From: Lachnospiraceae bacterium UBA1721
Lineage (GTDB): Bacteria > Bacillota > Clostridia > Lachnospirales > Lachnospiraceae
Direction: 5' to 3'
NCBI GenBank assembly: GCA_002317155.1
Contig: DCIR01000081.1
Span: 1-33,661, forward strand
Length of the DNA: 33,661 bases
Part shown: positions 16,513 to 24,390 of the stretch, piece by piece
How the letters are laid out: every line of letters begins with the position of its first letter
Position numbering within the stretch: position 1 is the stretch's first letter
Made by a program: the position numbers and the translations under genes
Notes under the pieces: generated by a model
What the model was told of the DNA's origin: nothing
Databases searched by the model: none
Seen by the model: only the letters and a program-made list of their open reading frames with translations

Positions 16513-18249
16513 TTACTCTTCTCCCTTCTCCATAGCACCTAATTTACACATCTGAGTGCAGACATTACATCCTACACAGAGAGAAGTATCAATAACAGCC
16601 TTACCGTTCTTGTAAGATACAGCAGGGCAACCGATCTTTAAGCACTGCTTGCAGCCTACGCACTTATCGGGATTAACCTTAACAGGTGCCTTAGCCTTAA
16701 CATACTTAAGAAGCATGCAGGGTCTGCGTGAAATAATAACAGAAGGCTCGGAAACAGCAATCTCCTCGAGTACTGCTTCCTCACACTGCTTAAGATCATA
16801 AGGATCAACTACGCGCACATGCTTGATACCGAGTGCATGGCAGAGCTCCTCGAGATTAACTGCCGCAGCGGGATCTCCCTTAATATTGTATCCGGTTGTA
16901 GGATTCTGCTGATGTCCTGTCATACCGGTAATAGAGTTGTCTAAGATAATAACGGTTGAATTAGAAGCGTTGTAAGCAATGTTTACAAGACCTGTCATAC
17001 CTGAATGCATGAAGGTAGAATCACCGATTACGCAGACACTTCTCTTCTCGCTGTCCTCTCCACCGACTTTATTAAATCCATGGAGGCCTGAGATTGAAGC
17101 GCCCATGCAAAGTGTTGAATCAAGTGCAAATAAAGGAGCTGCACTTCCGAGAGTATAGCATCCGATATCTCCGAGACAGGTAATCTTGTTCTTAGACAAA
17201 GTATAGAAAAGACCTCTGTGAGGGCATCCTGCACACATAATAGGAGGACGCATAGGAATCTCACTGTCAGCCTTAATCACTTCAGGAAGCTCCATACCAA
17301 AAGCCTTGCGAATGGTAGCCTGGCTGTACTCGCCTAAGGGGCTGAACATCTCCTTACCGATACAGTCTATTCCCATAGACTTAACATGAGTCTCCATGAT
17401 TCCATCAAGCTCCTCGATTACGTAGAGCTTGTCTACCTTAGCAGCAAAGTCCTTGATAAGCTTCTCGGGAAGTGGATTAACAAGACCAATCTTTAATACA
17501 GATACGCTGTCACCAAATACTTCCTTCACGTACTGATAACATGTACCTGAGCAGATAATTCCCTTCTCGGTTCCACCCATCTCTACACGGTTAAGAGCTG
17601 TCTCTTCACCGAGAGCTACAAGCTTGCGGGTACGCTCTTCCACAACTGGATGCTTTTTGATTGCATTACCTGGAACCATTATATATTTCTGAGGATTTTT
17701 CTCGTATGCGGGAAGATCTCTGTGCTCTCTGTCGCAAAGCTCTACCAAGCTCTGAGAATGAGCAATTCTGGTGCACATACGAATGATAACAGGAGTATCA
17801 TACTCCTCTGAAATACGATATGCTTCCTTAACAAATTCCTTAGCTTCTCCTGAATCCGCAGGCTCAAGCATAGGAACCTTAGATGCTATAGCATAATGTC
17901 TGGAATCCTGCTCATTCTGTGAAGAATGCATTGCAGGGTCATCAGCTACAAAAATAACAAGTCCACCGTTTACACCGGTATATGACAAAGTGAACAGCGG
18001 ATCAGCCGCAACGTTTAATCCTACGTGCTTCATAGCACAAGCACTTCTTGCGCCTCTGAGAGATGCACCGAAAGCCACTTCACAAGCCACCTTCTCGTTG
18101 GGTGCCCATTCACAGTAAATGTCATCATAAGTTGCAGCAATCTCAGTAATCTCAGTGGAAGGAGTTCCGGGATAGCTGGATACAAGATCCACGCCGGCCT
18201 CGTATAAACCACGTGCAATTGCCTCATTGCCTAACATAAGCCTTTTCAA
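16513..18249 (-). CDS. iorA: Indolepyruvate:ferredoxin oxidoreductase alpha subunit
   Basis: 578 residues. It begins at a TTG (18249) with GGAGG eight bases upstream; the product then opens MKRLMLGNEAIARG, the usual IorA start. N-terminal pyrimidine-binding domain (SSYPGTPSTEI, HVGLNVAADP), thiamine-diphosphate domain (CAGCPHRG, GDIGCYTLG, GDSTFMHSG) and, in the last 50 residues, two [4Fe-4S] ferredoxin motifs (CVGCKQCLKIGCP and CVGCNVCTQMC). All key cysteines are present. It is the first gene of iorA-iorB-paaK. In rumen-type anaerobes such systems can synthesise aromatic amino acids from arylacetates as well as ferment them; the direction here is not determined by sequence. Confidence 0.96.
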   Translation of the reverse strand: MKRLMLGNEAIARGLYEAGVDLVSSYPGTPSTEITEIAATYDDIYCEWAPNEKVACEVAFGASLRGARSACAMKHVGLNVAADPLFTLSYTGVNGGLVIFVADDPAMHSSQNEQDSRHYAIASKVPMLEPADSGEAKEFVKEAYRISEEYDTPVIIRMCTRIAHSQSLVELCDREHRDLPAYEKNPQKYIMVPGNAIKKHPVVEERTRKLVALGEETALNRVEMGGTEKGIICSGTCYQYVKEVFGDSVSVLKIGLVNPLPEKLIKDFAAKVDKLYVIEELDGIMETHVKSMGIDCIGKEMFSPLGEYSQATIRKAFGMELPEVIKADSEIPMRPPIMCAGCPHRGLFYTLSKNKITCLGDIGCYTLGSAAPLFALDSTLCMGASISGLHGFNKVGGEDSEKRSVCVIGDSTFMHSGMTGLVNIAYNASNSTVIILDNSITGMTGHQQNPTTGYNIKGDPAAAVNLEELCHALGIKHVRVVDPYDLKQCEEAVLEEIAVSEPSVIISRRPCMLLKYVKAKAPVKVNPDKCVGCKQCLKIGCPAVSYKNGKAVIDTSLCVGCNVCTQMCKLGAMEKGEE

Positions 18250-18284
18250 TTTTAGTTCCTCCTGGATATAATCATATAAAGATG

Positions 18285-18293
18285 ATTATAACA
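18285..18293 (-). promoter_or_regulatory. Extended -10 promoter of iorA operon
   Basis: TGTTATAAT on the minus strand, 36 bases before the TTG start. No good -35 is seen at 16-18 bases, which fits an extended -10 promoter that may need an activator. Confidence 0.55.
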
Positions 18294-18342
18294 TTTTTTG
18301 TAACAAAATGCTAATTTAACAGTATTGCGATTTGCATAAAAT

Positions 18343-18369
18343 TTATGACCATAATATGGCATTATGACC
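18343..18369. promoter_or_regulatory. Candidate activator site upstream of iorA
   Basis: TTATGACC occurs at 18343 and 18362 (19 bases apart) around the inverted repeat CATAAT-N5-ATTATG (18350-18366). It sits about 55 bases upstream of the extended -10, a usual place for an activator in a promoter without a -35 box. Confidence 0.35.
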
Positions 18370-18395
18370 CCTCACTGCGCAATCATCGCGGAGCA

Positions 18396-18433
18396 TTTTG
18401 TGTAATAAGGAGGCAATATCCTATTACACAAAA
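18396..18433. other. Long hairpin next to terminator
   Basis: TTTTGTGTAATA pairs perfectly with TATTACACAAAA; after one bulged A, GGA pairs with TCC around a seven-base loop. It abuts the terminator at 18430-18456, so in the minus-strand RNA the U tract of that terminator forms one arm of this hairpin. It may be a second-stage terminator. Confidence 0.6.
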
Positions 18434-18456
18434 AGGAGCCGCCGCGCGACTCCTTT
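18430..18456 (-). terminator. Terminator of the multi-CBM gene
   Basis: On the minus strand an AAAGGAG/CTCCTTT stem closes a GC-rich inner part (GTCGCGCGGCG) and is followed by TTTTTGTG. It lies 35 bases after the stop codon at 18491. Confidence 0.75.
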
Positions 18457-18490
18457 CTAAATAATAAATACCTAAATATTAAATACCTGA

Positions 18491-21400
18491 TTATTCATCC
18501 TCACCTGAAAATTCTTCAGGCTCAGCAATAATCTCCTCAACAACAATATCACTATACTTGATGCTGTCTGCTCCTGACCACCAGATATCTATCTTCATAT
18601 CTCCGGTCACGTTAGGTACAACTGCAGACCAGGTATATGTACCCTCGCCAAGGTCGTACATTTCAGACTGCCACCAGCCGCTTGCTGTATTAGCTCCGAT
18701 TACTCCTCCGAAAAACTGAGGTGCGATAAGATCAACACTGATTCTAAGAGTCTTCTCATAATAATCCTCTACATAATCTGCAGGATTAATTACCAATCCT
18801 CCTTTATAATTATCCTCAGCCTCATTGTATTCGAGGTGAATTACGTTGGATTTTTCCTCTGTAGCTTCACCTGAGCCTTCTTCGGTTCCCTCGCCTGTGC
18901 CTTCTCCGGGTCCTTCCTCAGTTCCCTCGCCTGCACCTTCTCCGGGTCCTTCCTCAGTTCCCTCGCCTGCGCCTTCTTCGGATCCTTCCTCAGTTCCTTC
19001 GCCTGCGCCTTCTTCGGATCCTTCCTCAGTTCCTTCGTTAGAGCCTTCTTCGATTACTTCTTCAACCTTGATATCCTTGTACTGGATGCTGTCTACTCCT
19101 GACCACCAGATGTCTACCTTGAGGCCTCCGGTTACATCTTCCAATACCTGTGTCCAAGTGTAGGTACCTGCGTAGTCCTCACCTACCTGGTCACCGTTTT
19201 TCCAGCCGCTGCCTGTTGTTCCGCTTATTGCTCCGCCAAAATATGAATCAGAAATAAGTGTTACAGTAACCTTGAGTTTCTTACCCTCATAATTCTCAAC
19301 AAATTCAGCAGGATTAATATCAATTCCACCCTTATATGTACCATCTACTAATGAAAGAGGGCATGTCTTGATTCCTGACTCATCTGAGCCTTCATCTACA
19401 GAGCCTTCATCCTTAGAGCCTTCTGAGCCCTCATTATCTGAGTCTCCTGAGATTGCTTCAACAATGATATCTCTGTACTGAATACTGTCTGCGCCTGACC
19501 ACCAGATGTCTACCTTGAGAGCTCCTGTTACATCCTCAATAACCTGAGTCCACTTATAGGTTCCTGCACTGTCAGCACGCTTCTGGTCACCGTTTTTCCA
19601 TCCACTGCCTGTTGTTCCGCTTATTGCTCCGCCAAAATAGTCATTTGAGACAAGAGTAATTGTAACCTTAAGATCCTTACCTTCATAATTTTCTACATAC
19701 TCGGCAGGATTGATTTCAATACCACCCTTGTATGTACCTTCGATATATTCAAGAGGAACAGTAATGTTATTGTATGACTCTTCCTCTTCAGTCTCTATAA
19801 CCTCTTCAACTGATCCGCTTGCTGCGGGAGTCTCAACCTTTTTAACTGAGATATTTGAAATAACAAATCTTCCGGGAGCAGCTCCTTCCATTGCACCAAG
19901 TGAGATGGTTAATGCTGCGTTATTATCAGTTTCCTTGTCTGAAGTGAAAGTAAATGAATACTCCTCAGAAGCAGCACGACCCATACCAACAGTAATGGTA
20001 GAACCACCGATCCAGTCATAGTCACGATCAGGTGAGAGCATATCTACTGCAATATTTCTTGAAGTAGAAGCCTCTACAGTAAGCTTAACCTCATAGGTTG
20101 CTCCCTTTTCAATCTTAAGACCGTCCTGCTTAATCTGAACATGCCAGTTCTCAGTTCCGACGTTGGTGATGTCTGCAACAAACTTACCATTTACAATTTC
20201 AACAGATCCTGCTGCAGCTTCCACAACACCGCAGTACCAGTTTTCAGCGGTAATTGCACCACCATCTGCCAGAATTTCGTCACCAATGTTGTACTCTTTT
20301 TCCACCACTACAGGGGCATCAACCTCGACGATTTTGATATTTTTGATTGATACAAGATGAGTACCATCTACTGACTGTCCATTAACCTTACCAAGCGCAA
20401 AATTGAAAATAGCCTTAGAATCAGATGCTGCTGTCATCTGGAATGTTGATGAATATGAAGTCCAGTCAGTCCCTACAGCCTTAACTGAATCTCCGGTAGA
20501 ATAAGATGCCCAATTGTCATCATTGGTTCCGTCTCTCATTACCACAACACCGATATTTCTTGCTACAGAAGATTTTACTTCGTATGAAATCTGATAATAC
20601 TTGCCCTGTTCAAGGCTGATATTACTGTTCTTAAGCTGTACGTGCCAGTCTTCTGAACCGGTGTTGGTAATTGATACGTTTATCACACCATTAGCCTCAT
20701 ATACCGCATTGGTATGTACGCACTCATGATCATATACTACCCATCCGTTAGAAAGAATATGATTAGGATCTGCTGAAGCGGCTCCACCATTATTTCCTGA
20801 TGATGCAGTAACACTGTCATTCTTAACAAGACTGAAATTGCTAAAGGTAATCTTACCGGCAGGAGTATCTACTCCATCGATAAGTCCCATTGAAAGCATG
20901 AATAAAGCATTGTCGTTATTACCGATTGAATTGTAAAAATCAACAGTTACTACCTGATCATCTGTTCCATTCAGAACAACATCTCCACCACCGTACCAAT
21001 TAACATATTCGGTATCCATGAATCCGATTTTGATTGTTCTTGCCACTGCTGATGATGCGGTGAATGTAAGTCTGTATCCCTGATTCTGCTCAAGCTTGAT
21101 ACCGCCCTGCTTTAACTGTACATGCCAGTCAACAGTTCCTACGTTAGTGATATCAAAGCTTGCTTTATTTCCGACAAATGAAACCTGAGCGGCACCGGGA
21201 GCTACTACTGAAGCGTCCCACATTGTTGACTCATATTCAAAGTTGGCATTTGCGATAAGATTGTCTCCAACTCTAAGTGAATCGGTCCAATTGTCAGCAA
21301 GCTGAGTAAGCTTTACATTATCAAGGCAAATTGTATGTTCTGTAGTAATCTTTCTTCCGTTAATGGTTCCAAATGAGAACATCATTACTGCTGCATTATC

Positions 21401-22069
21401 GGTATTCTCATTCATCTGGAATGTATATGTGAATGTCTGCCAGTTTGAAGTAAGTGTGTACTCTTTTGCATTTGCGTAAGGAGTCCAATCATCGTTGTGA
21501 ATCATTCCGTCACGCTGCATTGAGCAAAGGATTGTGCGGCCAAGAGTTGACTTGGCATCAAATGAGATTGTGTACCACTTTCCCTTCTCGAGACGAATAC
21601 CATTCTGCTTAACCTGTACATGCCAGTCCTCTGAACCGGTCTCGTTCATTGTAAGAGCAAGATAACCATCCGCTGTGAAGTTGATGTTGTTTTCTACATA
21701 AGAGTAAATCTCCCATGCATCAGTACCGTTTGAGAAGTTTCCGTTCTCAAGAGTATTTGAGGTCTTCTGATATGCGGTATACTCTAACTCGACACCCTCC
21801 ATATCCATTGCCTCAGTATCTATCGCCTCTGTTCCCTTATCAGCGTTTTCCTCATCAATAGCCTCATCATCTGAGTCACCGATATCATTGATTACAGGAC
21901 TGGCCATAGGTGTAGCACTGTCAGCTATTGTTGTCACTTCTGAATCATTTGATGCAAGATTGGTTGCGATCAAATATACCCCTGCGCCTGCACCTGTAAC
22001 TACTGCCGCAGCAAGTACTATCATTGCAGCTCTTACAGCCAGACTCTTTGATAAAAACCAATTTTTCAT
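18491..22069 (-). CDS. Large secreted/anchored multi-CBM protein without catalytic domain
   Basis: 1,192 residues from ATG 22069 (GGAGG five to six bases upstream). A basic N-terminus and one hydrophobic helix (about 11-36) act as signal or membrane anchor, followed by an acidic spacer. Four CBM4/9-like beta-sandwich modules occupy about 105-258, 269-416, 436-583 and 596-745; each has the core DWHVQ or NWHVQ, then K-x2-G/N-I-x-LE. Then come three copies (about 774-873, 906-1005, 1085-1180) of another module marked by YKGGIxINPAEYVENYEG, FGGAISGTTGSGW and KVDIWWSGxDSIQY-x-DI, joined by Glu/Gly/Ser-rich linkers. No glycosidase, lyase, esterase, dockerin or sortase motif is seen. It is probably a polysaccharide-binding surface protein supporting the neighbouring GH5 endoglucanase. 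The second module type is unassigned, possibly a CBM family. Confidence 0.8.
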   Translation of the reverse strand: MKNWFLSKSLAVRAAMIVLAAAVVTGAGAGVYLIATNLASNDSEVTTIADSATPMASPVINDIGDSDDEAIDEENADKGTEAIDTEAMDMEGVELEYTAYQKTSNTLENGNFSNGTDAWEIYSYVENNINFTADGYLALTMNETGSEDWHVQVKQNGIRLEKGKWYTISFDAKSTLGRTILCSMQRDGMIHNDDWTPYANAKEYTLTSNWQTFTYTFQMNENTDNAAVMMFSFGTINGRKITTEHTICLDNVKLTQLADNWTDSLRVGDNLIANANFEYESTMWDASVVAPGAAQVSFVGNKASFDITNVGTVDWHVQLKQGGIKLEQNQGYRLTFTASSAVARTIKIGFMDTEYVNWYGGGDVVLNGTDDQVVTVDFYNSIGNNDNALFMLSMGLIDGVDTPAGKITFSNFSLVKNDSVTASSGNNGGAASADPNHILSNGWVVYDHECVHTNAVYEANGVINVSITNTGSEDWHVQLKNSNISLEQGKYYQISYEVKSSVARNIGVVVMRDGTNDDNWASYSTGDSVKAVGTDWTSYSSTFQMTAASDSKAIFNFALGKVNGQSVDGTHLVSIKNIKIVEVDAPVVVEKEYNIGDEILADGGAITAENWYCGVVEAAAGSVEIVNGKFVADITNVGTENWHVQIKQDGLKIEKGATYEVKLTVEASTSRNIAVDMLSPDRDYDWIGGSTITVGMGRAASEEYSFTFTSDKETDNNAALTISLGAMEGAAPGRFVISNISVKKVETPAASGSVEEVIETEEEESYNNITVPLEYIEGTYKGGIEINPAEYVENYEGKDLKVTITLVSNDYFGGAISGTTGSGWKNGDQKRADSAGTYKWTQVIEDVTGALKVDIWWSGADSIQYRDIIVEAISGDSDNEGSEGSKDEGSVDEGSDESGIKTCPLSLVDGTYKGGIDINPAEFVENYEGKKLKVTVTLISDSYFGGAISGTTGSGWKNGDQVGEDYAGTYTWTQVLEDVTGGLKVDIWWSGVDSIQYKDIKVEEVIEEGSNEGTEEGSEEGAGEGTEEGSEEGAGEGTEEGPGEGAGEGTEEGPGEGTGEGTEEGSGEATEEKSNVIHLEYNEAEDNYKGGLVINPADYVEDYYEKTLRISVDLIAPQFFGGVIGANTASGWWQSEMYDLGEGTYTWSAVVPNVTGDMKIDIWWSGADSIKYSDIVVEEIIAEPEEFSGEDE
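18854..19030 (-). repeat. 36-bp in-frame tandem repeats in linker
   Basis: About five copies of a 36-base unit encode TEEGSEEGAGEG and variants (GPGEG, GTGEG) between the second and third copies of the C-terminal module. It is coding, not a CRISPR or a non-coding satellite. Length is likely to vary between strains. Confidence 0.85.
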
Positions 22070-22116
22070 GACTACCTCCATACATTAAATGCGGGTTAAT
22101 TGCTATACTATATTTT

Positions 22117-22179
22117 TATCTGTTTCAAGAACCCATTTATATAATATCCGTTTCAAAAGTGTCATTTTTGTATCTGTTT
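22117..22179 (-). promoter_or_regulatory. Triple AAAC[A/G]GATA direct repeats upstream of the multi-CBM gene
   Basis: On the minus strand AAACAGATA (22171-22179), AAACGGATA (22145-22153) and AAACAGATA (22117-22125) are spaced 26 and 28 bases, the last two preceded by TTG. They end about 48 bases before the start codon. Candidate tandem operator or activator sites; the regulator is unknown. Confidence 0.4.
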
Positions 22180-22230
22180 AGTTTGAATTTTGGAGGCATT
22201 TGTAAAAATATTTAATCAATTTTTTTAACA

Positions 22231-22266
22231 TAAAAAGAACCCGTCTTTTTAGACGAGTTCTTTTTT
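22231..22266 (-). terminator. Terminator of the endoglucanase gene
   Basis: Stem AAAAGAAC-CGTCT/AGACG-GTTCTTTT with one mismatch and a TTTT loop. T runs lie on both sides, so it could work in either direction. It separates the GH5 gene from the multi-CBM gene. Confidence 0.85.
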
Positions 22267-22336
22267 GAGGGGGAGGTTATATACACACATGCATAAGTTT
22301 GCATATATAATTCTTTTTTTACTAACCTTTTATAAT

Positions 22337-24151
22337 CTACTTTTTATTCTTCTTGGAACTGATTGCTATTACTGCCACAGCACCCACTGCAATCACTCCG
22401 CATACAATCAGAACAATAACAATAGGTGACACCTTTTTAGCATTCTCTTCGCCTGTCACAGTTGCTGCAGTTCCGTCAGTGGTTCCTGTTCCTGTATCAC
22501 TACCTTCGCTAACTTCACCACCTGCACCTTCAACCGAAGCATCAGAGGTATCCATTGAGATCAGAATATCATCTACATAAAAGGTCTCGTTATTACCCTT
22601 AAAATAAATATATGATTTACCTTCTGCGGGTGTAACTACAAAGCTTACCTGAGTCCATTCATCAGAAGTGCTTACAACAGCCATCTCAGTTACAGCGCTG
22701 TCTTTAATACCTACGCTCACTTGGTCCTCTGCATCAGAGCGAATCCATGCTGATACTTTAACGGGAATACCGGCGTATCTTGTTATATCAAGCAGTGCAG
22801 TGAAATCATCTTCGCTTGACTCAACCTTAAGAGCAAAGCCCATTTTTACATCTTCTGTATGATTAACTCTGAACTTACAGTTGAGAGAGGTTGAAGTAAA
22901 TCCTAATTCACTGGGAATACATACAGATGAGCTTCCGTCCTCTGTTTCAAAGTTGATTAATGTATCTCCAAGTTCAACATTTCCAACAAATGCATCAATA
23001 AGATCCTGGCACAGAGACTCACCGGTACTACGATTCATATACTTGTGGCACTCACCACCCGAAGTTCCTCCGGCACCGTTATCCCATACCACTGCAGGAA
23101 TACCGTACTGAGCAGTAATATCTCCAAAATAGGTGAACCATTTTAGTCTTGCATCATTATTATTTCCGGAATTGGTACATCCACACTCACCGATTACGAC
23201 AGCTATATCCTTATCAAGGAACAAGGTCTTCAGATTGCTCATAAGTGTGGTGATATCGGCAGTATCATTTGTATTCTTAGGATCAAATGTGGTCTGAGCA
23301 TCTGAGAGACAGAAATTATAAGGGCTGTAGCAGTGAACCGAAACTGCAACGTTTGTAGCAGGCTCTCCATTGATTTCAGGAATCACAATACTTCTCAATA
23401 CGCTGGGATTAGAAGAAGCAGCATAACCAGGGATCATAAGCACACGCTCATTGTTATATCCCTTGCCATTTGCTCTTACAGTCTCAACAAACAGCTTATC
23501 AAGATACTCTATAGCATCATAGCAGGCGCTGTTACCTGTCCACTCTATTGAAGTACCCTGCGCTCTGGGCTCATTCATTCCTTCAAATATTAAGTGCTGG
23601 TCATAATCTGCAAAAAGATCTGCGACCTGTTCCCAGATAGCTTTCAGTTCCTCGCCAATTTCAAGATAAGCGGTATCAAGATCACTTCTGTTGACCCAGC
23701 TCTCATGATGAACGTTGATGATTACAAAAAGATCTTCTTCGTAAGCAAGATCTACAACTTCCTTTACACGAGCCTTAAAATCATCTGTGATAGCATAATT
23801 GTTATTCTTATCAACATGCTTTTCCCAAGTGATAGGAATTCGAACTGTATTAAAGCCCGCTTCCTTCAATCCATGCATAAGCTCCTTGTTAATCTGAGGA
23901 TTGCCCCATGATGTCTCGTGAGCACGAATATCATTCATGGAACCACCGGTAGCATCAAGTGTATTACCGATATTAAAGCCCTTGCCCATCATTGCAGTGA
24001 TATCGAGAGCATTTTTTCCTGTAAGCTCATTTTCCTGTGCGCTTGCATATATCGGATTAGTCACAGTGACAACCGAAGCTGCAAGTGAGAATGCCATCAC
24101 GCCTGCAATAAGTCCGGCAGCTATCTTTTTTAAGAACGATTTTTTCATCAT
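22337..24151 (-). CDS. GH5 endoglucanase with C-terminal CBM-like domain and membrane anchor
   Basis: 604 residues; AAAGGA precedes ATGATG, so 24148 may be the true start. Signal peptide about 1-37. Catalytic domain about 45-385 with GH5 marks: GFNIGNTLDA, ETSWGNP, NVHHESW, acid/base Glu194 in FEGMNEP, VHCYSPYNF, nucleophile Glu322 in VVIGECG and VVWDNG. The style is that of subfamily GH5_4 (endoglucanase/xyloglucanase), by recognition only. Residues about 395-532 form a beta-sandwich with EWTQVSFVVTP and ETFYVDDILIS, a CBM-like fold. A Ser/Thr/Gly linker, one membrane helix (about 575-598) and a KKNKK tail follow, so the enzyme is tethered to the cell rather than by a sortase motif. It attacks cellulose or mixed beta-glucan. 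Confidence 0.9.
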   Translation of the reverse strand: MMKKSFLKKIAAGLIAGVMAFSLAASVVTVTNPIYASAQENELTGKNALDITAMMGKGFNIGNTLDATGGSMNDIRAHETSWGNPQINKELMHGLKEAGFNTVRIPITWEKHVDKNNNYAITDDFKARVKEVVDLAYEEDLFVIINVHHESWVNRSDLDTAYLEIGEELKAIWEQVADLFADYDQHLIFEGMNEPRAQGTSIEWTGNSACYDAIEYLDKLFVETVRANGKGYNNERVLMIPGYAASSNPSVLRSIVIPEINGEPATNVAVSVHCYSPYNFCLSDAQTTFDPKNTNDTADITTLMSNLKTLFLDKDIAVVIGECGCTNSGNNNDARLKWFTYFGDITAQYGIPAVVWDNGAGGTSGGECHKYMNRSTGESLCQDLIDAFVGNVELGDTLINFETEDGSSSVCIPSELGFTSTSLNCKFRVNHTEDVKMGFALKVESSEDDFTALLDITRYAGIPVKVSAWIRSDAEDQVSVGIKDSAVTEMAVVSTSDEWTQVSFVVTPAEGKSYIYFKGNNETFYVDDILISMDTSDASVEGAGGEVSEGSDTGTGTTDGTAATVTGEENAKKVSPIVIVLIVCGVIAVGAVAVIAISSKKNKK

Positions 24152-24193
24152 TTATTCCTTTCAAAAATAGGCAAAACGATAATTGTTCATTTA

Positions 24194-24220
24194 CTTGTGA
24201 GAACTATATCACTTCACAAG
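24194..24220. promoter_or_regulatory. Inverted repeat upstream of the endoglucanase gene
   Basis: CTTGTGA-N13-TCACAAG with perfect 7-bp arms, 43 bases from the GH5 start codon, overlapping a possible minus-strand GATATAG -10. This is a likely operator for sugar-dependent control; no regulator gene is adjacent. Confidence 0.45.
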
Positions 24221-24390
24221 GCTAAAAAATATCAAATTCGTTGCAAATTTATCAAATATATTTCATATTGGATTAATATTTTATAAAATCTCGCTTAAAA
24301 TTAATCAATCCGTAGGAATGTTGACACCATCACATCATTATTGTACGGTTACAGTATAACAATCTGTTTTATCTATATAGGAGGCATTCA

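Noticed and set aside
18250..18490. T-box or other riboswitch upstream of iorA
   Set aside because: The leader after the extended -10 is only about 30 bases, and the hairpins lie upstream of the promoter and belong to the preceding gene's end.
18854..19030. Regular 36-bp repeats resembling a CRISPR or satellite array
   Set aside because: They have no unique spacers and are in frame within the multi-CBM gene, encoding an E/G-rich linker.
22070..24151. GH5 and multi-CBM genes as one operon
   Set aside because: A strong terminator at 22231-22266 and separate regulatory elements lie between them; read-through remains possible but is not needed.
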